This document shows positions 50,626-59,837 of a stretch of DNA of 64,000 nt, one piece after another (position 1 is the stretch's first letter; every line of letters begins with the position of its first letter). Location of the stretch: assembly GCF_900142775.1 (NCBI RefSeq), contig NZ_FRCC01000003.1, forward strand, positions 310,001 through 374,000. Direction: 5' to 3'. Source of the DNA: Flavobacterium flevense (GTDB taxonomy: Bacteria > Bacteroidota > Bacteroidia > Flavobacteriales > Flavobacteriaceae). The translations under genes and the position numbers were made by a program. A model generated the notes under the pieces. That model saw only the letters and a program-made list of their open reading frames with translations. It was not told the DNA's origin and searched no databases.

Positions 50626-51033
50626 ATGGCAAAACAAGTATTTATCAATTTAGCGGTTAATGATCTCCAAAAATCAATGGATTTTTATGCAGCATTAGGT
50701 TTTACTAATAACCCTCAATTTTCAGATGATCAGGGAAAATGTATGGTTTGGAGCGAGAATATTTTTGTGATGATTTTGTCTCATGAAAAATTTAAATCTT
50801 TTGCAACTAAACCTATTGCAGATACAAAAACAAAATTAGCCGGACTATTCGCATTAGCGGTAGATAGCGTTGACGAAGTAAACAAAATTGTAGATAGCGG
50901 GCTTGCAGCTGGTGGCGTGGAACCAACAGAAATGAAAGATTATGGTTTTATGCAACAACGAACTATTGAGGATTTAGACGGACACACTTGGGAAATTTTT
51001 TATATGGACATCACTAAATTCCCAACCGAATAA
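50626..51033 (+). CDS. VOC (glyoxalase-like) family protein
   Basis: A 135-aa VOC-fold protein: QVFINLAVNDLQKSMDFYAALGF at the start, FVMILSHEKF, and C-terminal QQRTIEDLDGHTWEIFYMD carrying the metal-ligand Glu. The group includes fosfomycin/bleomycin-resistance-like and uncharacterised extradiol proteins. Substrate unknown. It lies 110 bp after the alpha-CTD-like gene and is probably separately expressed. Confidence 0.9.
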   Translation: MAKQVFINLAVNDLQKSMDFYAALGFTNNPQFSDDQGKCMVWSENIFVMILSHEKFKSFATKPIADTKTKLAGLFALAVDSVDEVNKIVDSGLAAGGVEPTEMKDYGFMQQRTIEDLDGHTWEIFYMDITKFPTE

Positions 51034-51268
51034 ACTACCGGATAATACTAAAATCAGTATTTCAGAATCACATACACGTTCTTTTTTCTATTGCTAAATT
51101 CACAATATGATTTTATAAAAGCTCGAAAACCTAAAGTTTTTTTCAGCGTTTTTACCAAAATCTTGATTTTTCATCCGATTTTGAATTCTTTTGTTGCTAA
51201 AAAAATTATTTTCCATAACTTCGTTTTTAAATAGAAAAGGCTTTGAGTCTTTTTACAAATAAAAAAAG

Positions 51269-52567
51269 ATGATAAACCCGGAAGAAGAATTAAAACGAAC
51301 CATTGGTGTATTTGGTTTATCGGCCAATATTATGAATGTTATCATTGGTGCTGGAATTTTTGCTTTACCCGCCATTGTTGCTGCTTCTATGGGAGCTTCC
51401 AGTATTATAGCCTATATCTTTTGTGGAATTTTAATGGCGCTTATCATGCTTTGTTTTGCCGAAGCATCGAGTAAAGTAACTCAAACCGGAGGCGTTTATT
51501 CGTATATTGAAACCGCTTTTGGTCCTTATGCAGGATTCCTGGCGGGTATTTTTACCGTAACAGGAACACTTCTTGCTGATGCTGCGGTATCTAATGCTTT
51601 AGTCAATGTTTTAGGTTCCACCCATCCTATTTTTCAGGAAACAACGGTACGCTTATTATTTTTAATGCTCGTTTTCTTTGGTTTAGCCCTTGTTAATGTC
51701 ATTGGTGTAAAACAAGGAATAGGTTTGGTTAAAATGAATACGGTTGCCAAATTAATTCCGCTTTTATTATTAGTGATTTTTGGTTGGGAAGCTGTTTCTG
51801 TTGCTAATTTATCTATCGAAAGTTTTCCCAGCATACAGCAATTAGGAAAAACTTCGCTCGTTTTATTTTTTGCATTTCAGGGCTGTGAATCCGGAATAGT
51901 CGTTTCAGGTGAAGTGATTAATCCAAAACGCACTATTCCCCGGGCTATTTTTATTAGTATTACAGCCATTGTTATTCTTTATATGCTGATTCAGACGGTG
52001 GCTCAGGGCGTTTTAGGAAACCAGCTGCCTCAGTTTACCGCAACTCCGCTCGCTTCGACCGCGAATGTTGTTTTTGGCCCTGTAGGTTTTATAATTCTTA
52101 CCGTAGGAGCTGCTATTTCCATGTTTGGTTTTCTAAGCGGTGATATCCTGAATAATCCAAGAACCCTCTATGCTCTGGCTCGTGACAAAGTGATTCCTGT
52201 TCCGGCTTTGGCTAAAATTCATCCTTCATTTGCTACTCCTTACCTGTCTATTATTGTATATGCTTTGATAGGATTTCTGATAGCTGTCACCGGAAGTTTT
52301 GAAAGTTTAGTGGTTATTGCAAGTAGTTCTATTTTAATTGTTTATCTGGGTGTTGTTCTGGCTGTAATTAAATTGAGGTACACTCAAAAAGCCAAACCTG
52401 ATGAATTTACTATTCCGGGTGGTTTAACGGTACCTGTTTTATCTATTGCAATTATTCTTTATTTTTTATCGAATTTATCTCAAAATGAGATCATTGGAAC
52501 TATTATTTCAATTGGTGTTTTAACTGCAATTTATGCTTTAATTCGTTTTGTAAAAAACAAAGCTTAG
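51269..52567 (+). CDS. APC-superfamily amino acid permease
   Basis: A 432-aa, 12-helix transporter. Helix 1 has the broken-helix motif NVIIGAGIFALPAIVAASMG; helix 2 to loop GGVYSYIETAFGPYAGFLAG; helix 6 region FFAFQGCESGIVVSGEVINPKRTIPRAI. These mark the APC amino-acid/polyamine/organocation family. Substrate not determinable. A 17-bp perfect hairpin follows the gene and probably terminates it. Confidence 0.92.
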   Translation: MINPEEELKRTIGVFGLSANIMNVIIGAGIFALPAIVAASMGASSIIAYIFCGILMALIMLCFAEASSKVTQTGGVYSYIETAFGPYAGFLAGIFTVTGTLLADAAVSNALVNVLGSTHPIFQETTVRLLFLMLVFFGLALVNVIGVKQGIGLVKMNTVAKLIPLLLLVIFGWEAVSVANLSIESFPSIQQLGKTSLVLFFAFQGCESGIVVSGEVINPKRTIPRAIFISITAIVILYMLIQTVAQGVLGNQLPQFTATPLASTANVVFGPVGFIILTVGAAISMFGFLSGDILNNPRTLYALARDKVIPVPALAKIHPSFATPYLSIIVYALIGFLIAVTGSFESLVVIASSSILIVYLGVVLAVIKLRYTQKAKPDEFTIPGGLTVPVLSIAIILYFLSNLSQNEIIGTIISIGVLTAIYALIRFVKNKA

Positions 52568-52603
52568 CAAAAAAAGATTTTTTTAGATCTCTTATAATGT
52601 GTC

Positions 52604-52645
52604 AAAGATTAAAAAGATTAGCCTAGATTAATCTTTTTAATCTTT
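52604..52645 (+). terminator. Long hairpin after the amino acid permease
   Basis: Perfect 17-bp stem (AAAGATTAAAAAGATTA at 52604-52620 with 52629-52645), 8-nt loop, then T-rich sequence. Confidence 0.6.
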
Positions 52646-52673
52646 TTAATCATTTTAATCGGTGATTAAAAAA

Positions 52674-52779
52674 TATTAAAAACGGTTCTCGATACATTTT
52701 TTATTTCGTCCCGAAGTGTCGGGACTCCACAAAAAACACTCGAACAGACGTTTCTAGTAAATTACACCCAATGGGTTAA
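52674..52779. repeat. Nested-palindrome element, half copy
   Basis: Corresponds to the right half of the element at 40658-40866. It shares ATTAAAAACGGTTCTCGATA, a TTTCGTCCCG...GGGAC core, CACAAAAAACACTCGAAC and ATTACACCCAA-GGGTTAA. The left half is missing. Same orientation as the full copy, with several mismatches, so it is an old, decayed copy. Confidence 0.8.
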
Positions 52780-52972
52780 TTAAGTTTTAAAATCCTGAAA
52801 ATTTCTGTCTGATTGTGATCAATATACTATCCTGCCCTAAATACAGGATGATTATTTGCTTATCATTTTCTTATCTTCGTTAATTCCAAAAAATTAATGC
52901 CTTTACTAAATTAAAGATTAAAAAGGCATTCTTTTTGTGGACTCTAAGCTTTATTAACTTTTATTAAGAAAA

Positions 52973-54301
52973 ATGAAAAAAATCTGTTTATTCATTCTTG
53001 CCTTATTAGCAATTACTCCAAAAACATTTTCGCAAAAAAACAATAAAGATCTTTTTCCTGACGGAACTAAAATTCCGGATTGGTTTTTAGATGCAACAAA
53101 AATTAACCCGGCCGATTTAGGTAAATTTTATTCAGTTACTGATTATGGTGCTAAAAATGACAGCACTATAATACAAACAGCTGCTATTCAAAACACTATT
53201 GACGAAGCTTACAAAAATGGCGGCGGAGTTGTAGTAATTCCGAAAGGAACATTTATGAGTGGTGCTTTATTTTTTAAGCCAAATACTCATTTGCATGTAT
53301 CTGAAGGAGCGGTTTTAAAAGGTTCTGACAACATCAATGATTATCCAAAAATGCCTTCGCGTATTGAAGGACAAAGCATTGAATATTTTACTGCTTTAGT
53401 AAATGCTTATGGAATTAACGGTTTTACTATTACCGGAAAAGGAACTATCGATGGAAACGGATTAAAATTCTGGGAAGCTTTCTGGCAACGAAGAAAAGAA
53501 AATCCACAATGTACAAACCTGGAAGTTTCCAGACCGCGTTTAGTTTTTATCTGGAAATGTGATAACGTTCAGGTTCAGGATGTTAAATTACATAATTCCG
53601 GTTTTTGGACAAGTCATTACTACCAGTGTAACAATGTGAAAATACTTGATTTACATATTTTTTCTCCACACGAACCAGTAAAAGCGCCTAGTACAGATGC
53701 TATTGATATTGATGTATGCACTAATATGTTAATTAAAGGTTGCTATATGGCTGTAAATGATGATGCTATTGCATTAAAAGGCGGAAAAGGGCCTTGGGCT
53801 GATAAAGATTTCAGCAATGGCGGCAATCAGAATATTATTATTGAGGACTGTGAATTTGGGTTTTGTCACGCTGCTTTAACAAGTGGTAGTGAAGCCATTC
53901 ATAACAAAAATATCTTAATGCGTAATTGTAAGGTAAACGATGCTAAACGATTATTATGGTTAAAGATGCGTCCGGATACCCCACAAAATTATGAGTATAT
54001 TACTGTAGAAAACATTACCGGATATGCCTATAGTTTGATTTATGTAAAGCCGTGGACTCAGTTTTTTGATTTAAAAGGTCGAAAAGAAGCGCCACTATCT
54101 TATTCTGATCATATTACTTTAAGAAATATTGATTTAAAATGCGATGTTTTCTATGATATGAAAGTTACAGAGTATGACAAATTAACCAACTTTACTTTTG
54201 AAAATTTAAAAGTAGAAGCTAAAAATGATGCTATAGACAAAAGTATTATTAAAGGCTTAACTCTTAAAAACGTTATTGTTAACAATAAGGTAATTAAATA
54301 A
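52973..54301 (+). CDS. Secreted GH28 polygalacturonase-family hydrolase
   Basis: A 442-aa protein with signal peptide ending TFSQ. The parallel beta-helix of GH28 is marked by YGAKNDST and FTITGKGTIDGNG. Catalytic-region motifs are STDAIDIDVC (NTD equivalent), VNDDAIALKGG (catalytic Asp pair), CHAALTSGSEAIHN (GHG region) and LWLKMRPD (RIK equivalent). Family members cleave polygalacturonan or rhamnogalacturonan backbones; the altered GHG region may mean an exo- or rhamnogalacturonan-type specificity. It leads a cluster of three same-strand secreted enzymes. No SusC/SusD pair is nearby. Confidence 0.92.
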   Translation: MKKICLFILALLAITPKTFSQKNNKDLFPDGTKIPDWFLDATKINPADLGKFYSVTDYGAKNDSTIIQTAAIQNTIDEAYKNGGGVVVIPKGTFMSGALFFKPNTHLHVSEGAVLKGSDNINDYPKMPSRIEGQSIEYFTALVNAYGINGFTITGKGTIDGNGLKFWEAFWQRRKENPQCTNLEVSRPRLVFIWKCDNVQVQDVKLHNSGFWTSHYYQCNNVKILDLHIFSPHEPVKAPSTDAIDIDVCTNMLIKGCYMAVNDDAIALKGGKGPWADKDFSNGGNQNIIIEDCEFGFCHAALTSGSEAIHNKNILMRNCKVNDAKRLLWLKMRPDTPQNYEYITVENITGYAYSLIYVKPWTQFFDLKGRKEAPLSYSDHITLRNIDLKCDVFYDMKVTEYDKLTNFTFENLKVEAKNDAIDKSIIKGLTLKNVIVNNKVIK

Positions 54302-54383
54302 TTACGGTACTCATAGCTATTCTAACCACCAAAGGGTATAATTTAAATCATTATACCCTTTGACATTTTTAACCCCATCAATT

Positions 54384-55676
54384 ATGAAACTATTCTCCTG
54401 TCTCTTATTATTTGGACTGGCAACAATAAGTTTAAAAGCCCAAAATACTCCTGCCCCAGTTAAGTTAGTTGAAATTATCCTGACCGCTAATCATTCCGAC
54501 TGGAATTACAAACTCAATGAAGAAGCTTCCGTAAAAATTAGTGTTCTCAGATACGGTTCGCCTGTTGAAAATGTAGAAATTGAATACCAATACGGTCCGG
54601 AACAATTAGCTCCGGAAAAAAAAGGAATTTTAAAACTGGAAAATGGAATTGGTAAAATCAACATGAGCACAATGGATATTCCCGGCTTTCGCCAATTAAA
54701 AGTACAAACAAAAATTGATGGTTATACTTATAAAAATGAAATCAAAGCAGCCTATGCACCTTTTGAAATTAAACCAACTGTAAGTTTACCGGAAGATTTT
54801 GATGTTTTCTGGGAAAAAGCTATTGCCGAAAATAATGCCATCCCCATGGATGCAGTAGTCACTCCTAAACCGGAATTATCAACTGCTACAGTTGCTGTTT
54901 ATTTGGTTAGGTTGCAAAATTATAAATCAGGACAGTACTTTTACGGTTATCTGAGTAAACCCAAAGACAATAAAAAACACCCTGTTTTATTTAATCCACC
55001 GGGTGCAGGAGTAAAAAAAATAGTTCCCATTACTTCCTTTGCCGATCAGGGTTTCATCAGTTTTACAACCGAAATTCATGGTGTATCTCCTGAAATTTCT
55101 GAAACTGATTTCCAAAAAATGCACAAAGAACTTAGCTCATATCCCACAATCGATCTTGAAGACAAAAACAATTATTATTACAAAAGTGTCTATTTAGGTT
55201 GTGTTCGTGCCATAGATTTCCTGACAAGTCTTCCTGAATTTGACAGGAAAAATGTAGTGGTAACCGGCGGAAGTCAGGGCGGTGCTTTGACAATTGTGAC
55301 TGCGGGAATTGATAAAAGAGTGAATTATATTGCTTCATTTTATCCTGCATTAAGTGATAATACCGGATATTTACATAACCGTGCCGGAGGTTGGCCTTCG
55401 ATGTTTAGGGATAAAAACCAAAACAATATTGTCGAAAAAACAAAAACTATGGAGTATTATGACGTAGTGAATTTTGCTAAAAAAATCACTGTTCCGGGAT
55501 TTTATTCTACTGGTTATAATGACAATACCTGCTCTCCTACTTCTGTCCTTGGAGCATTTAATTCGATTAAAGCGACAAAAGAAATAGTAATCACTCCTAT
55601 TTCCGGGCATTGGCGATTTGGTGAAACCAATGACAAAGCGATGCAATGGCTTCAGGAAAAATGTGGAATGGAATAA
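54384..55676 (+). CDS. Secreted acetyl-xylan-esterase-like (CE7-type) hydrolase
   Basis: A 430-aa protein. The ATG at 54384 gives a proper signal peptide (MKLFSCLLLFGLATISLKAQ); an in-frame TTG at 54360 does not. Residues ~25-130 are a beta-sandwich-like N-terminal domain. The alpha/beta hydrolase follows: Ser in VVTGGSQGGALT, Asp in TGYNDNTCSPTS and His in ISGHWRF, the CE7/AXE1 triad. It probably removes acetyl groups from pectin or xylan, helping the GH28 enzyme. Gap to the GH28 gene is 82 bp. Confidence 0.9.
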   Translation: MKLFSCLLLFGLATISLKAQNTPAPVKLVEIILTANHSDWNYKLNEEASVKISVLRYGSPVENVEIEYQYGPEQLAPEKKGILKLENGIGKINMSTMDIPGFRQLKVQTKIDGYTYKNEIKAAYAPFEIKPTVSLPEDFDVFWEKAIAENNAIPMDAVVTPKPELSTATVAVYLVRLQNYKSGQYFYGYLSKPKDNKKHPVLFNPPGAGVKKIVPITSFADQGFISFTTEIHGVSPEISETDFQKMHKELSSYPTIDLEDKNNYYYKSVYLGCVRAIDFLTSLPEFDRKNVVVTGGSQGGALTIVTAGIDKRVNYIASFYPALSDNTGYLHNRAGGWPSMFRDKNQNNIVEKTKTMEYYDVVNFAKKITVPGFYSTGYNDNTCSPTSVLGAFNSIKATKEIVITPISGHWRFGETNDKAMQWLQEKCGME

Positions 55677-55722
55677 AAATGTAAAATCTTCTATAGTAAT
55701 CATCAACTTTAAAAATGTAATT

Positions 55723-57087
55723 ATGATCCAAAAAAACATTTTATTGATATTAGCAATTCTGATCAACTTTTTTTCGGCTCAAAGCCAGGAAAAAGATGCG
55801 GTATCCGATTATATTTCTATAATAAAATCTAATATTTATAAGGATTATAAAGGAATGTACCGTAAAGGTGGTGGTTCCCTGGTTTATCCTTTTCTAACTC
55901 CGGGCAGTAACCAGTATGATAATGTATTATGGGACTGGGATTCATGGCTAAGCAATATTGCACTGCGACAAATTCTAAGTGACATAGGTTCTCAAAAAGA
56001 CAAACAAGAAGCTATAAAGTACGAACAAGGTTGTGTACTTAACTTTTTACATTATGGTGATTGGGATGGATACTTGCCTATCGTTATTTGGGAAGATTCA
56101 AAACCTCGGGATATTCGCCCTGAAAACATTTATAATGTAAATATGCATAAACCCGTTTTAGCACAGCATGCTGCTTTTATTACCCAAACCAATGATGGAG
56201 ATGCTGAGTGGCTTCGGGAAAAATTTTATCACCTTCAGGCTTTTGTCAATAATTATAAATCCCATCACAGGAATCAGGCAACCGGACTTTATTATTGGCA
56301 AAACGATGTAGCTATTGGTGTTGATAATGATCCTGCAACCTTTTTCAGACCTGAAAAGAGTTCGGCTTCCATTTATTTAAATTGTTTGATGTATAAAGAA
56401 CTGGAGGCTATGGTTTACCTTGCTAAACAATTAAATCAATCTGCTATAGGTGCGGAATTTGCTAATGATGCTTTAGCTCTAAAAGCTGCCATCCAAAAAA
56501 ACTGTTGGGATGAACGCGATGGTTTCTTTTACAGTGTAGATTTAAATTTAAAACCCATAGACAATCATCAGGATACTACTTTAGGGCGATCGTTTATCAT
56601 ACATAGCGGCTATCCCAGAGATTATGATTGTCTGATTCAGCGCATTGGAGTTTGGTCTGGCTTTTTAGCCTTATGGGCAGGAATTGCCACTCCTGAACAA
56701 GCAGACAGAATGGTAAAAGAACATTATTCAAATACAAAAACATTTAATGCTGCATCCGGAGTGAGAACGCTGTCAAAAATGGAAAAAATGTACAGTTTAA
56801 GAGCCAGTGCCAATCCATCTAACTGGAGAGGACCTGTCTGGGGAATTTCAAACTATATGGTTTTTAAAGGATTAGAAAAATATGGCTATAAAAAAGAAGC
56901 CTCTGAATTAGCTGAAAAAACAATAAAAATGTTTGGAAAAGACTTCCAAAAAAATGGCGCTTTACATGAATATTATGAACCTGAAACCGGAGAACCATTA
57001 TTAAACAAAGGATTTCAAAACTGGAACTACCTTGTTTTAAACATGATAGCCTGGTTAGAAAATAAAAAAACAGTAGCAGAGTTTTAA
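55723..57087 (+). CDS. Secreted (alpha/alpha)6 glycoside hydrolase, MGH1/GH63-like
   Basis: A 454-aa protein. The ATG at 55723 gives signal peptide IQKNILLILAILINFFSAQS; frame extension upstream overlaps the esterase gene. The (alpha/alpha)6 barrel is marked by NVLWDWDSWLSNIALRQIL, GLYYWQNDVAIGVDNDPATF, CWDERDGFFYSVDL and NWRGPVWGISNYMVFKGL. It matches MGH1-like/GH63 and trehalase-like hydrolases. Asp in WDWDSW and in NDVAIGVDND and a Glu near the C-terminus (ALHEYYEPETGEPL) are candidate catalytic residues. Substrate probably an oligosaccharide released by its neighbours; inferred from context. Confidence 0.85.
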   Translation: MIQKNILLILAILINFFSAQSQEKDAVSDYISIIKSNIYKDYKGMYRKGGGSLVYPFLTPGSNQYDNVLWDWDSWLSNIALRQILSDIGSQKDKQEAIKYEQGCVLNFLHYGDWDGYLPIVIWEDSKPRDIRPENIYNVNMHKPVLAQHAAFITQTNDGDAEWLREKFYHLQAFVNNYKSHHRNQATGLYYWQNDVAIGVDNDPATFFRPEKSSASIYLNCLMYKELEAMVYLAKQLNQSAIGAEFANDALALKAAIQKNCWDERDGFFYSVDLNLKPIDNHQDTTLGRSFIIHSGYPRDYDCLIQRIGVWSGFLALWAGIATPEQADRMVKEHYSNTKTFNAASGVRTLSKMEKMYSLRASANPSNWRGPVWGISNYMVFKGLEKYGYKKEASELAEKTIKMFGKDFQKNGALHEYYEPETGEPLLNKGFQNWNYLVLNMIAWLENKKTVAEF

Positions 57088-57218
57088 TATTTATTGTATA
57101 TCAATTATTGAAATTGAGACCTTTTAATGATAAACGGGATAGTTAAGAAAGCATTTTCATTTTTCTACATTTCATACAAAATTGTTTTACTACTTTTACA
57201 GCTCCTAAAACTACGACT

Positions 57219-58037
57219 ATGTCAACAGCAAAAAAAGACTATAAAAAAATTACAACAAAGTCATTAATTGACATGAAAGCCCACGGAGAAAAAATCTCCA
57301 TGTTGACAGCTTATGATTATACGATGGCTAAAATTGTTGATTCTGCCGGAATCGATGTGATACTAGTGGGAGATTCGGCTTCTAATGTCATGGCTGGACA
57401 CGAAACTACTTTGCCTATTACTTTAGACCAAATGATTTATCACGCTTCATCAGTAGTGAGAGGAGCTGACAGAGCTTTAGTAGTGGTTGATTTACCTTTT
57501 GGGAGTTATCAATCAGACCCAAAAGAAGCTTTACGTTCAGCTATCAGAATCATGAAAGAAAGCGGTGGTCATGCAGTAAAATTAGAAGGAGGAAAAGAAA
57601 TAAAAGAATCCATCAAAAAAATATTGAATGCCGGAATTCCGGTAATGGGACATTTGGGTTTAACCCCGCAATCTATTTATAAATTTGGAACTTACACCGT
57701 AAGAGCTAAAGAGGAAGAAGAAGCCTTAAAACTTATTGAAGATGCCAAATTATTAGAAAAAATAGGTTGTTTCTCTTTAGTTTTAGAAAAAATTCCTGCC
57801 AAATTAGCCCAACAAATTGCAGAAAGCATTTCTATTCCTGTAATAGGCATTGGAGCCGGTTCCGGTGTGGACGGACAAGTATTGGTTATTCACGATATGC
57901 TGGGTATGAATAATGAATTTAGCCCGCGATTTTTAAGACGTTATATGAATCTTTATGAAGGAATGACTTCAGCCATTAGTCAATATGTTGATGATGTAAA
58001 GTCTAAAGATTTTCCTAACGAAAAAGAGCAGTATTAA
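57219..58037 (+). CDS. panB: 3-methyl-2-oxobutanoate hydroxymethyltransferase
   Basis: A 272-aa TIM-barrel enzyme of pantothenate (coenzyme A) synthesis that adds a hydroxymethyl group from methylene-tetrahydrofolate to ketoisovalerate. Signatures: [67 protein letters not shown] and [18 protein letters not shown]. Full length. Not linked to panC or panD in this window. A nested hairpin follows. Confidence 0.97.
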   Translation: MSTAKKDYKKITTKSLIDMKAHGEKISMLTAYDYTMAKIVDSAGIDVILVGDSASNVMAGHETTLPITLDQMIYHASSVVRGADRALVVVDLPFGSYQSDPKEALRSAIRIMKESGGHAVKLEGGKEIKESIKKILNAGIPVMGHLGLTPQSIYKFGTYTVRAKEEEEALKLIEDAKLLEKIGCFSLVLEKIPAKLAQQIAESISIPVIGIGAGSGVDGQVLVIHDMLGMNNEFSPRFLRRYMNLYEGMTSAISQYVDDVKSKDFPNEKEQY

Positions 58038-58077
58038 TTACAATAGCTAAGTTTTTCAACTCCTTACATTTAGCAAT

Positions 58078-58149
58078 AAAATGCCCGAAATAGCATTTGG
58101 CTTTATCAGAATTCCTGATGAAACAAAGAAAATTTATTTCGGGCATTTT
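58078..58149 (+). terminator. Nested hairpin terminator after panB
   Basis: Outer perfect 14-bp stem AAAATGCCCGAAAT/ATTTCGGGCATTTT (58078-58091 with 58136-58149) encloses a smaller ATCAG/CTGAT hairpin, and a pyrimidine-rich tract follows. Confidence 0.65.
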
Positions 58150-58185
58150 CTTTTTACCTCTCCCTAATCATTTTAGTAAAACCGT

Positions 58186-58193
58186 TATTTTTG
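58186..58193 (+). promoter_or_regulatory. -7 box of the pseudouridine synthase gene
   Basis: TATTTTTG (TAnnTTTG), 20 nt before the ATG at 58214. Confidence 0.5.
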
Positions 58194-58213
58194 TATTCTA
58201 ATTAAAGCCATTC

Positions 58214-58903
58214 ATGAAAGAACTTTCAAATAAAAACAACCTTCAGGTTTTACATGAAGACAATCATATCATTGTCATCAACAAGCGTGTGGGCGATATT
58301 GTTCAGGGCGATAAAACAGGCGATAAACCGCTGAGTGAAGTGGTAAAAGAATACATCAAAGACAAATACAACAAACCCGGGGAAGTTTTTTTGGGAGTTG
58401 TTCATCGTCTGGACAGACCAACAACCGGAATTGTAGTTTTTGCCAGAACCAGTAAAGCCTTAACCCGGCTTAACGATTTATTTAAAAACAGAGAAACTCA
58501 AAAAACCTATTGGGCTGTTGTAAAAAATAAACCTTCGGAAAAGGAAGCAAAACTGGTTCATTACATTAAGAGAAACGAGAAAAATAATACTTCAAAAGCA
58601 CACCTGAAAGAAGTTCCTGATAGCAAAATGGCGAGTCTGGATTATAAAATCATCAAGGAACTCAATAATTATTTTGCTTTAGAAATTAACCTGCATACAG
58701 GCAGACATCATCAAATAAGAGCACAACTTTCCGCTATTGGCAGTCCTATTAAGGGCGATTTGAAATATGGATTTGACCGCAGTAACCCTGATGGCGGAAT
58801 CCATTTGCATGCCCGAAAACTAGTTTTTATACATCCTGTTACTAAAGAAACTGTAAGCATTGTTGCTCCTGTTCCTAAAGAGGTGATCTGGAATGCAGTG
58901 TAA
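58214..58903 (+). CDS. RluA-family pseudouridine synthase
   Basis: A 229-aa enzyme that isomerises uridine to pseudouridine in rRNA or tRNA. VLHEDNHIIVINKRVGDIVQ at the start, catalytic Asp in HRLDRPTTGIVVFARTSKA (~70-88), and LHTGRHHQIRAQL in the C-terminal half are diagnostic. There is no N-terminal S4 domain, so it is the short RluA type; exact target position unknown. Own promoter. Confidence 0.93.
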   Translation: MKELSNKNNLQVLHEDNHIIVINKRVGDIVQGDKTGDKPLSEVVKEYIKDKYNKPGEVFLGVVHRLDRPTTGIVVFARTSKALTRLNDLFKNRETQKTYWAVVKNKPSEKEAKLVHYIKRNEKNNTSKAHLKEVPDSKMASLDYKIIKELNNYFALEINLHTGRHHQIRAQLSAIGSPIKGDLKYGFDRSNPDGGIHLHARKLVFIHPVTKETVSIVAPVPKEVIWNAV

Positions 58904-58963
58904 TTTGGTATACAAAAAATAAAAATCTTACTTTAAAATACAATTAACTATTCTTACCCTAAC

Positions 58964-59722
58964 ATGAAATCAAATAGAGAACAAATTCAGGACTTAAAAA
59001 AAAACGGCTATCCTTTAACTTTAGAAACTGTTTTTAATCTTGCTTTTGAAAATTATAAAAAAATTGCCATTTATGCAGGCTCCTTGTTTTTAGTTGGTAC
59101 TGCATTATTTTTAATTATAGCAGCAACAATCATTCATTATACTTATGGTTTAGCTAATTTTCAGGAACTAATACAAAATCCTGAAAATTTAGATCCTAAA
59201 AACTTTTCCGATGAATTTATAACGGCTTACATCATTAGCATGACTTTGTTAGGCTGTTTTATACGCCCTGTTTTTGCCGGATTTATTAAAATGGCACATT
59301 GCGCACAAAAAGATGAAGAATTTCATGTTGCAACAATCTTTTCATATTACAAATGGTCTTATTTTAAGGAACTTTTTAGCGCCACGTTTATCATTTCTAT
59401 TTTTAACACGGGAATTACATTTATAATGGAAGCATCGGGAATTCCGGTATTAGGAATGCTTGCTTCAATTAGTATTGGTTTGTTGACAATACTATCCGTT
59501 CCTTTAATCATTTTTAGTAATTTTAGTGCTGTCGAATCCATAAATACCAGTATTGTTCTGACATTAAAGCAACCTTTACTTCTTTTGGGTCTTTTAATGA
59601 TTGCTTACTTATTCTGTATTACCGGATTTTTCATTTTTTTTATTGGACTATTTTTTACATTCCCGTTTTTATATTCGATGTATTATGCCATTTATAGCTC
59701 TATTATTGGTTTTAATGACTAA
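58964..59722 (+). CDS. Polytopic membrane protein of unknown function
   Basis: A 252-aa protein with a polar N-terminal 35 residues and about six hydrophobic helices (near 36-58, 85-110, 135-155, 160-185, 200-225, 228-248). FIRPVFAGFIKMAHCAQKDEE after the second helix is reminiscent of YciC/DUF975-type membrane proteins. From memory, such proteins are sometimes labelled beta-carotene 15,15'-monooxygenase in flavobacterial genomes, which nothing in the sequence supports. Located between the RluA-type gene and a large hybrid kinase on the same strand. Confidence 0.75.
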   Translation: MKSNREQIQDLKKNGYPLTLETVFNLAFENYKKIAIYAGSLFLVGTALFLIIAATIIHYTYGLANFQELIQNPENLDPKNFSDEFITAYIISMTLLGCFIRPVFAGFIKMAHCAQKDEEFHVATIFSYYKWSYFKELFSATFIISIFNTGITFIMEASGIPVLGMLASISIGLLTILSVPLIIFSNFSAVESINTSIVLTLKQPLLLLGLLMIAYLFCITGFFIFFIGLFFTFPFLYSMYYAIYSSIIGFND

Positions 59723-59837
59723 ATTATCCATATTATTTTTCATAAAAGAATTACTTTATATTTTTAATATTGTTAATTTTAGCAAAAAATCATTTTGTAG
59801 TTCGTATAAGATTACGCTTTTTTAATTATTGAAAAAT

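Larger units (their letters stand above)
52568..52972. other. 405-bp gap with hairpin and half repeat element
   Basis: Contains a 17-bp hairpin (52604-52645), tandem AATCTTTTT words (52630-52658), and a diverged half copy of the nested-palindrome element (52674-52779). The remainder before the GH28 gene is AT-rich; TATCTTCG at 52872-52879 is the nearest -7-like word. No ORF. Confidence 0.6.

Noticed and set aside
52630..52658. AATCTTTTT tandem words as a CRISPR or iteron origin
   Set aside because: Only about three imperfect copies, part of a hairpin after the permease gene; no replication gene nearby.
58964..59722. Beta-carotene monooxygenase label for the membrane protein
   Set aside because: No iron-binding His pattern or propeller fold of carotenoid oxygenases is visible; only membrane helices.
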